This document shows positions 33,531 to 44,771 of a DNA stretch of 64,000 bases, one piece after another. The notes beneath the pieces were generated by a model. The model was not told the origin of the DNA and searched no databases. It saw nothing but the letters and a program-made list of their open reading frames with translations. This DNA is from Margaritispora aquatica (taxonomy: Eukaryota > Ascomycota > Leotiomycetes > Helotiales > Discinellaceae): the NCBI GenBank assembly GCA_007644065.1, contig VJWN01000023.1, forward strand, positions 135,434 through 199,433, read 5' to 3'. A program made the position numbers and the translations under genes. How positions within the stretch are numbered: the first letter of the stretch is position 1; every line of letters begins with the position of its first letter.

Positions 33531-34877
33531 TGTGGAACTGGGCGCGATTGTTTCGATCTAGACGCGTAGGATGGAGAAAGAAAGGAGCTCAAAACCAGTC
33601 TGACAGAGTTCGATAGCGGTGTATAGGAGGAGGAATGAGGGTTTTGATGAAGGTTGTCTTTTGAAAAAATGGGGTTAATGGCCACGGTATTACCCGCCTG
33701 CAGAAAGATAAAAAAGCAAGTTGATGAACCGGACAAGATGCGGTCCAATTGAATCAAACTACACTTTTCAATATCGGTTTTGTTCAAAGAGAGTGAATTA
33801 GGATATTTTTTTATTAGAGTGAGAATCTGGGGAAAGGGAGCTTGTGCTGTACTGTGCTGTGATGCTGGATAGCTGTGTCCTCTAGCTTATGCGATGGCCT
33901 TCCGATAATCACGGATTTAGCTGAAAATAAATTTCTTCCAGGGGTCAAGGCCGAGAAAGCGAGAAAGCACGGTGATCGGATATATATTGTTACGTTCCGA
34001 GAAACTTACTGAGACACGGCTGGACTGGGTGAAGGGTCAGGCTGGTCAGCTGCACCAAGATCGTGGGGGTGAAGCTCTAGTGCTTGACGGGCGTACATCA
34101 AGCCCTTCGGAATGGCCAGCAAATGACATCAAATAACAAGGAGTATCATGTCTCAAATAGTACACGTGGCTGGGGGATGGAGTGAGTGCACCAATCGCGG
34201 CAACATATCAGAGACATCAATATGCATATCAGATCTTCAAAACATCAAGGTATGCACGCAATCTTCTTTCATCACAACAGATGCACAGGATCAGCATGCA
34301 TGGAAGGGGCTGATTAGATTTGAGAAGTTTCTATTGTTTTTACTTCTGCTCTTTATGACAAGTAGGTATCCGTCCTGAACTCCTTTGGACGCCTCACCAT
34401 CCTGTAAACAAACGAACGCAGCCATTACTCCGATGTGTGTGCGAAGGACAGCACCAAGCATTAGAGAGCTAAGGCTCAAGGTTTCTATTTTCATTGGCCT
34501 TCTCTCAACACCACGAATTGGTATGAGCAATAGCAACTGGAAGGAAAGATCGTGACTTCATCTTATCATCATGCCCCTACGCCGTGGAAACACTGCAGTC
34601 AGAGTAGCCAATCATCATCCAGCCCCGAGTACGATTCGAGATCAAGATGTTGTTGGGTCAAGAGGGAGTGCATCATTGAAGATGGCTTTCTCCTTGTCCA
34701 AACGCCGCCGCCGTCGCCCGTGAAAATGCTGATGAATTTAACAGTTTTGGATGGATCCAGATATGGTCGAGTAGGAAATACCAAATCGATTGCCAATGAA
34801 AGCCTCCATATCTGGCCCAATAATATACAAAGAATCATACGTTGATGTAAGGAAATTTGTTGAGGTTGTTGTAAGTT
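33531..34877. other. Intergenic, 1.3 kb, upstream of the carrier gene
   Basis: It holds the carrier promoter side and the 3' flank of the cyclin gene. Short open frames on both strands have no recognisable domain. Confidence 0.5.
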
Positions 34878-37268
34878 TCAGTTCTTGAGTTGGACTATGC
34901 GCTTGTAGGAATCTTGAGTGCTGTATTGAGCTGCGATATCTTCCATGGAAGGCAGAGATGGTCGGGAATGAAACATTGGTGGCAGAGAGAAACCCTTGGA
35001 GAGTTCTTGCTGCGTGAATGAAGAGGCTTTCTTGAATCGTCGGTCCTGGTACTTCTCGAAGACAGCACCATGGTGCTTCTGTGGATTCTCACAGCACTCA
35101 AGAATCATGGACACCAAAGGGCGGAGTTGAGTCCAGGTATAGCCGGAGTAATACGCATGAGCGGCAGACTAAGATTTGTTAGCGGCATGTAAAAGTTTGT
35201 ACTGAAGACTCGCGACTTACCCAGTCACCCTTTCTCAAGATAAAACGGGCGAAGCAGTGGGCGCCAGCAGCAATGTAACTTGGTGGGCTACCCACGAAGC
35301 GTTCGTCCATGATGGTAACCTCCAAGAAATACTTTGCCAATGTTCTGGTTTCCAAGTCATAGTCGTCAGCTTTGCTAATACGTCTCAGGAAACTCATAGG
35401 TCCTGGCCAGCCAAGCTCGAACTGGAGCATGCTCAGCATGAAGCGCTCAGCCTTGAGAATCTCATCAACGGTATAGCCACCATCGACCATATAGACAATT
35501 TCGTTGACTGAGGGGCAGTTGATTTCTTCATACTTGGCAGCAACGAAGATGGCTGTGGCACCAACCAATTGAAGCTTGCCCAAAGAAACAATCTTGCAGG
35601 ACAAGAAGCGATCAATGTAGTTGACACAAAGGAACAATGTCTCGGGTAAGAGCGAAAATCGGTGGTGAACCTGAATGAGCCAATCCATAAGAACAGAACG
35701 CATCGACCATTGAATTTCGGTTTGAAGATCCATGTAGTGGGCATTGGGAAGCATCTTGATCTGGAAATGACTGGTCAGCAATCTTCCCCAAGAAAAAGTA
35801 ACGGGACAGGGATGGTATTTCATTATTGGCCGAGCCAAGGTCGCGTCTGTGGTGACCGGCAACGAAAACAAAAACAGCCAGTCAAACTCAAGCCCAGGGG
35901 AGAATGTAAACATACCTCAAGTTCACGCATGTAAGCAAAGATCTCATCACCATACTCAGCAACCATGCTAGTATCCCAAGCCTCATCCTCAATTTCTTCT
36001 TGAGATCGTTGGCTCTCAACCAGGACCTTGGCAGCAGCGAGCTCTTGCTTGGTCTTGTTGGTAACCTTGGGAAACAGAACAGTGGTGACACCACCAGTGG
36101 TGTTGTCGCCACGGGAGCGATAGGAGTGGGCAGTGGTGTACCCTTGCTCATCATAAACCTCTTCCTCCTCATCATCCCAATACTCCTCAGGCTCCGATGC
36201 ACGAGGAACAGCTGGAAGTTGTCTTTGCTGAACATGCGACTTGTCTTCCTCGTCAGCCTTTGCCCATGATTGCGATTCAGCAGGCATAATATTCTTCATG
36301 TAACTTTCGTACTCATCGTTCTTGACCAATGGAATCGTCTTCTTGGCTTCCACTTCCACGACCAATTGTTCTTGTTGCTGAAGGACAGGAAGGACCTCTT
36401 GAACATCATCAGAACTCAAAACAGGAACTGAGCTGTCGACGGGTTCGGCAGCTCCAAGGTTTGCGGTTGTATTTTGTCCAACACTAGTGGTAATTGGTTG
36501 TGTTGACGATAACTTGGCTTGGCTTGGTTGTTGACGAGGTCCTAGATGTTGCCGAACAGGAGGAAGTGTTGCAGATTCAGGTCGAGGAAGCTGAATCTCA
36601 CCCTGTGCCTGTTTTGCACCTTCTTGTGCATTCTCGTCCTTGAAAATAGCTGGTAGCTTCTTCGACTGTGTGCGCTTGAGTCCTGGTGCCTGTTGCTTAA
36701 CATCGAGCTTGGAAGGCAGGGCTTCAGGAATTGAATCTGCTACAATCGGCGCAATGCTGTTCTGCACAATCTTTGCGGTACCGTTATTAATGGGCCGTTG
36801 CGCAGGTCGCAGAAACGCGCCTGGCTTCTCTTGCGCGACAACCGGCTTGATATAGTCTAAATGGATCTGCTTGCCATTGACAACGGAGTCATCGCGAGCT
36901 GCTCCAAGACCCTTTACTGTATTGCTGACGTCTCCAAACGCGGTTCTCTTGGCCGCAGCCTTCAAGCCTCCTCCTGCGAGCATATTGGACAGAGTACCAG
37001 TAGACTTGTGACGTTGGTGGATGGCTTGTTTGGATTGCGCAGGTGGAGCAGTATTTTCGTCGGTTTGAACACGAATAGATCGCATGGGTCTTAGTGGCTA
37101 TAAATCAATCGAATGTTAGTCTATGATTCAATCAATGGGAAGGAGGTTGAATCATGAAGAGCATCTTCGATATCCCAAAAGGGTATGAGAATTCTCGAAT
37201 GGGGGAGGCTTCAGTTTGCGCCGACTCATAACAATAACAATAATCAAACCACTTACCCGAGCGTCCAT
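34878..37268 (-). CDS. B-type mitotic cyclin (NimE/Clb-like)
   Basis: Four exons (37268-37257, 37097-35916, 35760-35221, 35168-34878) give 674 residues. The first is a 12-base coding exon, MDAR, placed by a perfect GTAAGT donor and a TTATAG acceptor; introns are 159, 155 and 52 bp. The long acidic, Gln-rich N-terminal half includes a destruction-box-like motif KRTAFGDVSN (about 54-63), with Phe where Leu is usual. The cyclin domain begins near residue 390: YGDEIFAYMRELE, MRSVLMDWLIQVHHRFSLLP, LPETLFLCVNYIDRF, LVGATAIFVAAKYEEI, and the second box with RTLAKYFLEVTIMDERF. The MRSVLxDWL and KYEE motifs identify a B-type cyclin that activates Cdk1 for G2/M in the nucleus. The D-box should direct APC/C-mediated destruction. 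It is long for the class because of the N-terminal extension. Confidence 0.92.
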
Positions 37269-40200
37269 TGTGGAGGATAATTAGATTTGGCAATTGCCAA
37301 ATAGCAAATGAGGCTGTTAGTATTCTTGATGGCAAAAGATGCTGAAGCAAAAGTCGCGTCTTGCCAAAACTGCTAAGGGGGTTATGTAGGCGATGGGAGA
37401 ATCGTCGATGGAAAGCTGGTACAAATTGACGTCGCGTCCCTGCAGATACTTGTAAAAGTATACGGGGAAGAAAGTATTACGAGGATTCCATCAAGTCGAG
37501 GTCGAGGTCGAGGTCGAAGTCGAGGAGAAGTAATTTGAAGACGAAATGGAGAAGGGCGGATGGGGTTGTTTATGAAAGAAGGTGTGTTTGTAGATGGAGT
37601 GGTGGATTGACCCTTCTAAAAGTAAATGAAGGCCAAATTCCTGGGCCTGTTACTGGATTGGAAAGTGGGTCATAAACAATCAATTGCCGTTACCATGACA
37701 GCCAAATGTGGCACCGCTTCCGCGCAAGCTTGGACCACAGCGCCGGGAGAGCGAGGTCTTAAGACAAATCAAGACCATTCAAAGTTCAAGTTGAAGCTTC
37801 AGATGAGAATGAAACTGGACATCCCAATCAATCTCATACAATCTAGAATATGCTACACATTGAAATATCCAAAGACAAAATACTGATATTCTTCTTGCCC
37901 ACTGCTTTCTTCAGGTACTGGGACAATAATACTTTTTCTCTTTGCTGTCTAGGGAACACCCGTTTGGCGCAACAAGAAAGCGCAGTTGATTTGCTATCAG
38001 TTATCTACAGGCACTTAATATCCTAGAAATTGGTAGGTGCTTCTTCTCGAGCCTTGAATCCTAGTACCAGACCTTTGTTTGGATTCATTTTGTCAACTGT
38101 GGAGCTTATTCCCCAAACATTACTCTTCCATTCCATCGTTGTTTCTTGGGGGCTAAGCGAACAGTATCTTTGCCACTCCATCTGTGTTTTGATTTGTTAT
38201 TATGTCTTTGAGTTGAGCCTTGTTCTTGTGGAGTTTGTAGTCTCCATAACATCATGAAATCTGTCGTTTTTCTTGTGTCTCCCGTCACATTCTGGACGGG
38301 GATCATCTCATTTGGTATGTCCCTTCTTAATTCTTTAGTTTCCCCGAATGGCTTGCAGATGGACTGGAAAGTAGCTTTACTTGACCAGTCCACCGAAACA
38401 GGATTATCACTGTGATGGAATGTTCTTGGTTTCGATAACGCCTTCTCCTTCCATTCAAAGTTTGTGTCGAAATGCATAAAGTTGTTTACAATAAGTTCAG
38501 CTATGGTAAAAAGAAATGCCAAATTAAACTAATTAAGCATATCCTATATGTGCCTCATTACCAAACAATAGCATCCCCAATTTATATCTTTGACTTTGCG
38601 AAGGGGAGTGTAAAGATTTGGGTCTTTTGATATTTTAGAATCAACATAGTAGCATGCAGCCAGCTTTTCATACTGATCGATGCTAGGAAAGTTAAATATC
38701 GCTACACTCATCAGAGGATTAACTAGTATCGACTCAAATCAGTTTTTGAAAGCCCAGGTAAACATTTTTAACCCAGTCAAATTATATAAAAATTTCATTT
38801 TGTTGAATGATGGTTGTCATTTTATTTTGCAAAGGGAAGTATAAACATGAGAAGAAGAAAAAACGTTTAAATCCAAAGATCTCCTTTCTTGCATACTTTG
38901 ATCTTTTCCATAGGTCTATAATAAATGAACTTATCTCTATCTAGATCCCAGTGATAATACTTTTCATGCCAGAACGAAAGAAAATCGAGGTTGAGGCCCA
39001 ACATCACCCAACAATTTACCAGCTATGAGAAATATGAGTTTAAGAGGAACATCAATCAAAACTTTGCTTTGTTAGACTTGGTGACTATAGTGAGAGTTGA
39101 GATATTTTAGAACAGAATTATTTGACAAGTCATGGAGAGCTTTATATGCTGATGTGGTTATCGATCACACAATTGACTACAACTGCAACTTGGTCAATCA
39201 TATCACCGTCCTAACTTTAATAGAGAAACAATTCATTCGTTTTAACTGTCACTATCTCACTACTGATGTCTTCAATGGCGAATACTTATTTAGGCAGAGA
39301 CAACTGATGGAGTAACGATTGGACTTGAATTGATTGATTTGTCTTAAACACAGAACATAAAACAAACGTTGGAATGGTATAGTTCACCCAATCAATCACT
39401 TATTTATACAACTCTTCAAACTTGAGCATTGAAAGATTAGCAAGTAACGCAGCATCGAGGACTCTAGAAGGAGTATGAGAAAAATGATGATAGCAATCTT
39501 TATTTTGAATCCAAAAATAGAACATGTGTCAAAGATGACTCGCTTGGTTGAAGATTTTCGCCAAGCAGTCAAGATACGATTGATCGTTTCAAGAACGGGT
39601 ATTTTCCATTCCTTCGCGAGTGCTTAGGGGATCTTAATGAAGTCAAGTTCAGGTTTCCTATGGAATGTAGTTTCAATATGGGTTCAAATGAAACTTAGGC
39701 CATAGTATGACATGATGACAAAGCAGTCCCACGCCCGTCTTTCCTTGGCGAATGGGAATCTCCTAGGGTCGGCTAACTAGCGTGTTCCGGCGCGTCCCAC
39801 CACAAATGCTCAAAATGCTCTTAATCAACACAAACAATTATCAACGCCTTGTTAATTCATGAAATTCTAGGAGAACATGGAAATAGTGTTTCTTGGATGC
39901 ATGCGATCTCACTCGATTCCTTAAATTGGGATTACACACACTGGCGGTGAGCCTGTGCAGGCGCATTGATTTGGGGCATTTCAAGCCCTTTGATCCTGGT
40001 CAAAAGTCACGCTTTAACACGAACTCCCGTGACCTGTCTCGAAACCACTTCCATTATCATCAGCATCCCAAAATCATTATTTTCACGGTCGATACATTGA
40101 AAATGACTATCGCATACAAAATTCCTGATTATATTGAATGCGCTTTGTGTTCAACCGCTTTGGTCAGCTCCTGTCATGAGGAGGTGGAAAGCTTAACCGC

Positions 40201-42682
40201 CCGGAATACGGCTACAATGCTTAGGCTAGCATCTTGAGCAGGATCAGGAGCACGGAATGATGGATGCGACAAGTCCACGATAGCATTCACAATAAGATTG
40301 TTGATGGATGACAAAAGCGCGATTGTGTGCGCATGAACAAAGAGAACATGCTCGAAGAACTCTCACTATTGGTGCTTATGACCTTACTAACCTCATACCT
40401 GGATGGTTATTATCTACGAATAAAGAGTAAAGGCTGATTTGCCAGAGTTCAAGGGAAGTCGAACCGATCTTAACTTGCGCTTATGGCGCAGACCACATGT
40501 CTTTGTCTCCTATCAGCTGGCACTCAACTCCATGTACATCCCGCGATAGATAATGGCAGAACTCTCCAGCCAATTCTTTGTTGATGAACTGTATGGACAA
40601 TGGCTGGCAGGTTTGGTCCAAGGTCTCGAAGCCCGAGGCCTGTTCGGAGTTTTCAATGGCATCTCAATGTCATTGGATCATCGTCACCAGCTTCTCCAAG
40701 TTACCTTGTAATGTATCGCGAGAGAAGGGAATTTTTAACCTCGAGATTCCTGAAAGCTCCAAGAATCAGAATTATTGAGACGGATATTCGCGCGATTGCA
40801 GCATGCCGTGCTGGTTTTTCGCCTTCATACTTCCTTGGCCGTCACACACAACCAAAAAAAGCCTGCGCATCCTCATGTTGACCAAATGGATGCGTGTGCA
40901 GATCCGTCCAATTATGACTACGGAATCCACCGCAAATCGCCCACATCCTTACATCTGATTTGCCTGTTCCGGCGCCATCCATCGCAAGAGTGGTTCAATC
41001 TGCCGCAAGGCCTACGAGCAATGAGCATAAATATTACTTGAAACTCTCTGCCGCCAGCGCATACGTGATGATAGGGCGCGCAATTGCTTTGAAAGGTCAA
41101 CAACAAACATCACTTGCTCACCGACTCGTCTATCTCTGCTTGAACACTTCTCTCTGACTGGAGTATGGAAATGCGATCCAATACAAAAGCCGTTCCAGCA
41201 CTGAGAATGTTCCGATGTGTATTTGAAGCTGGGTCAGTCTTCGTTACACCCCCATGATCATTCCCAGCAAATCCCTGCTCAGCATGCCATCATTGGCCGG
41301 GGCACACTCTAATCGTACTTGGCTGTTCGCTGGTTGAACATGTCTGGACTCTTCGACCACACTTGGAGACGCAGTTTCTTTCACAATCGTATGTATGCGC
41401 TCGGGGCCTTTGATGACCTTACACCGCGATCAAACATGCGCACCTATTTGCGCCGGCAAGCTGGATGTTTCTTGGTCAGATATATAGATATGATCCCCCC
41501 AACTCCATACTCCTCCGAGAGCGGGATGAGCGGGATCGTGGATCGTGGTGGTGTGCGCACTACAAGCTATGGAAGTGGCTAACAAATCACTCATCTGGTT
41601 ATTACTACACTTTGATAGATAGCTTATGGACAGTGTGCAGCAGTCAACTTGCATCTTGTGACAATGTTAGATATGCTTGCTTGCTTCACACATTTGGATG
41701 ATGCGGGCACAATCGAATATTGCGGACAATGACATGAATATATCAAGCGTGGTAGCTTTCTACATTCTAGATTTGAATGTACTGTAAAGATAATAGGCAT
41801 TAAAATTAGATTCTGCTTAAGACAAATTAAAATACCAAATTCTTGGAAGATATGTTGGTCATGAGAAGTTATGTAGAAATGCATGCATAAACGTTCGCCA
41901 GTCACTGACCAAAATCCACCACCTCAGAGCCCGCTTCCTCTGACTTTCTCCTCCTCTCGAACACGACCAAGGAAGACATCGACAACTAACCAATACAGCA
42001 GGTAAGATTCTTTTACCTTTACTCTTCTGATACTCAATCTGCGGATTACCTCTTCAAATATCTAAAGAATCGAATGCTGATTCCACTTCTCCGTCGCAGT
42101 CTGAGATACCTCAATTGGCACCAATACCAACTTCAAATGCCTCGATAGGCCTCTCAACAACACCCCTTTCAAGTTCTTGTAAGTTAGTATCATTGTTTAG
42201 TCCTATGCGATCGAGTATTCAGCCCAAACTTTGTTCCAAATAGCCATCTCCTTCTCATCCTGCCTTGCTTCTCCTTGTACCTGGAGATCAGCTCCTCCCA
42301 AGCGCACAAGACACAATTCCATCATTTCTTCACTCTCTTCATCAAATCACTTGGATTTATCATTCCTAGGCACATCTAGACCTATACTGATCAGTAATTG
42401 CATCCAGTTTCACATCAACAGCGACTTTCGTTCATACTCGTACTTCTCCTGCTTTGCGCCAGCCGTGTCTCCGGATTACTCCCAACAGTCATCCAACCAC
42501 CCTCACTTTGCACTGTACTTGCAATCAACGATCCTAGCCTATTCTGAACACAATATCTAAGTGGCAGGACTTCTGGTGGGTTACAGGTAGTCGAACGCAC
42601 AAAAGTAGTAATCCTACTTTCTTGAAACCCGCTACCTTGCGAGTCCACCCTGTCGTTTATCTTCCACCGATCCGCGAATACA
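37269..42682. other. 5.4-kb region without a supportable gene
   Basis: This is the longest gene-free stretch. Open frames are all short, lack domains and do not join by good splice sites. Composition is moderately AT-rich, but CA and TG are present at normal-looking frequency, so it is not an obvious RIP relic. It contains the cyclin promoter (with a 6-bp repeat at 37495) and a long leader region of the Zn2Cys6 gene. That leader has possible upstream open frames, for example at 42231-42560, and a possible leader intron donor near 42001. Non-coding transcripts cannot be judged from sequence. Confidence 0.5.
37495..37524 (+). repeat. 6-bp tandem repeat (GTCGAG)x5
   Basis: Five hexamers, GTCGAG except for one GTCGAA, lie about 230 bp upstream of the cyclin start codon. 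Confidence 0.9.
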
Positions 42683-44771
42683 ATGGCCGGTATGGATATG
42701 AGAAACGGAGAAAGGAGGAAGGCCACTCCTGAAGGATACAATCCAAATGGCCGACTACCCTCTTCGCTGCAACAAATGTCTCCTGTGGAGAGTCCAGCGA
42801 AGAACATTGCGTTCGAATTATTACACATCCGCAGTCGAATTCCCATGCGTGTGTTCATCCATGCTCACGATACTACTGAGTCTATCGTGACGACAGTCAA
42901 GAACTTCTACGGACTATACGCTGGTGCTGGAGGCGTTGCGAAAGGCATCAGTTTTGAAGATGCTGCTGGGAACACTATCATTGCTCGCTACGAAAACCTC
43001 GTTCACAATATGGTTGTATATGTTCGAGTGATTGATGAAAATCAATCGGCGCATGGCACATATGATAATCCTTCATATCAATCACGCTCCCCTGTGCTCC
43101 AGCAAGGATTTCAATCTGGCGGTGATGCTCACCAGATGCCCCCTCCTCAACCAGCACAGGTCCTCAACTATGGCCAATCACTTTCTAGGCCAGATTCCAG
43201 GACATCTCGCAAGAGGAGCATATCTCCAAACCAAAGCCGTGGACGTCGAAGCGCATCTGCCAGTAATCAACTACCTCCGATCAAGAAGAACCGATCTCGG
43301 TCCGGGTTCAAGAGCAGAGGTTCTAGTGCTCATGGCAGCTTCGCAGAGCACAGCGATGGCTTGACTGGATATAGCAGTGGTGACGGAGGGCCTGGCTCTG
43401 TTTCTAGCAGGACAAAGAGCGAGCATATTGGCAATACTGAAATCAGCTTGGATAATATTGTTGAGGGTGGGAGACGGAAGAGGGCCAAGTTTGAGAGTTC
43501 TGTAAGTCGATGCCGCAACGAAACGTTTGCTGCATTCACTAACACTTCTCTTCCTGCAGGAATTGCCTCTGTTTGCGCCGCCGCAGATGCCAGCCGCAAC
43601 CTCGAATTCTTCAGTCTCGCCTGCTCGGCGAATGGAGTTTCAGAGAACTCCTTATATGTTCTCTGGTCCACCACAGAATCCGTTTACCAATGCACAAATT
43701 CTACAGTCTCCACAAAGCTACAGCAATGGCTATGGGCAGCCAGATATGTATACTACTCCTGCAGGCCAGGGCCGTCGGACTCGTGGAGAATATCCACCAA
43801 GCCGCCAGTCTTTTGGAAGTACACCCGGCAACAGTTCTGGACTACTTCCTACACCTGATCCAACAGTTGGCAGCTGTATGTCTGAAGAGGACAAGGACGT
43901 TGCACTTCAATTGATGAGGTTGGGAGAGATGTCAAACATCTCTCACGGTCGCACCTCTGCCTCGACAATGGACGACACATTTAGTCGCGCTGCAGATGCT
44001 GCATCCTCTACGGGCGCATCCAGTGACAGTGAAAGCGAGGAGGACGAGCTACCACCTCTCCGTCGCCAGAAGCGTGAGCCTAGCCCAATTTTGCCACCCG
44101 GCATCAAGAGATCTCGACTGAACCTTGAAAACGTCCTGCCAAGCCAAGACAGCACTGAGCCAAGTGGGGATGAAGGAGATTATGAAGATGGACAAGATGA
44201 AACTTTCAAGCCTACTCTCACAGATGGTCGGATGGACCTTGACGAGAAGCCTAAAATGCCCAAGTCAAAGAGCTTGCCAGCTGTAATGGGCAAGCCGCGT
44301 ATCAGCGCATCTGGCGTGAAGGTCAAGTCAAACAAGATCAAAACTCAGCGACCTGGTCAAGTCAAGTCAAAGAAGCCAGCTAGCATTTCTGGCGCAACCA
44401 CAAAACCCATCTCTCCAACATCAATGCCACCACAGTCTCGCAAGACATCGAATGCATCCGCTTTGAATTTTCAACACCAGCTTGGCGAAGACGAAGAGGA
44501 CCTTTCTTCCAAGCCTCGCTGCCAACGTTGCAGGAAGAGCAAGAAGGGTTGCGACCGCCAGCGACCATGTCAACGATGCAAAGATGCTGGACTCAGCGCC
44601 GATATGTGTGTTAGCGAAGACGAGGGCAATGGTCGCAAGGGGCGTTATGGACGCCACATGGGTGTATCTGTCAAGAAAGATGAGCTGTCAGTGGAAACAG
44701 CTATTCTACCTCCTACTGCAATGGCTGGCGGCCAAGGAAGCCCAGATAAGAGCAAGAAGAGAAAGCGATGA
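42683..44771 (+). CDS. Regulator with C-terminal Zn2Cys6 cluster
   Basis: Two exons (42683-43501 and 43560-44771) with a 58-bp intron ending CTTCCTGCAG give 676 residues. The N-terminal part (about 38-120) is a compact conserved-looking region (IAFELLHIRSRIPMRVFIHA, then GVAKGISFEDAAGNTIIARY). The middle is low-complexity, rich in Ser, Pro and basic patches (SRKRSISPNQSRGRRSAS), with acidic stretches (DSESEEDELPPL) and likely nuclear localisation signals. The zinc cluster sits near the C terminus, about 594-623: CQRCRKSKKGCDRQRPCQRC, then KDAGLSADMC, spacing C-x2-C-x6-C-x5-C-x2-C-x9-C. The last spacing is one longer than typical, and the C-terminal location is unusual because most fungal Zn2Cys6 factors carry it N-terminally. 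It is presumably a nuclear DNA-binding transcription factor; targets are unknown. Confidence 0.85.

Noticed and set aside
42231..42560. 109-codon frame upstream of the Zn2Cys6 gene as a separate gene
   Set aside because: It lies in the probable leader, ends shortly before the start codon and has no domain. It is at most an upstream open frame.
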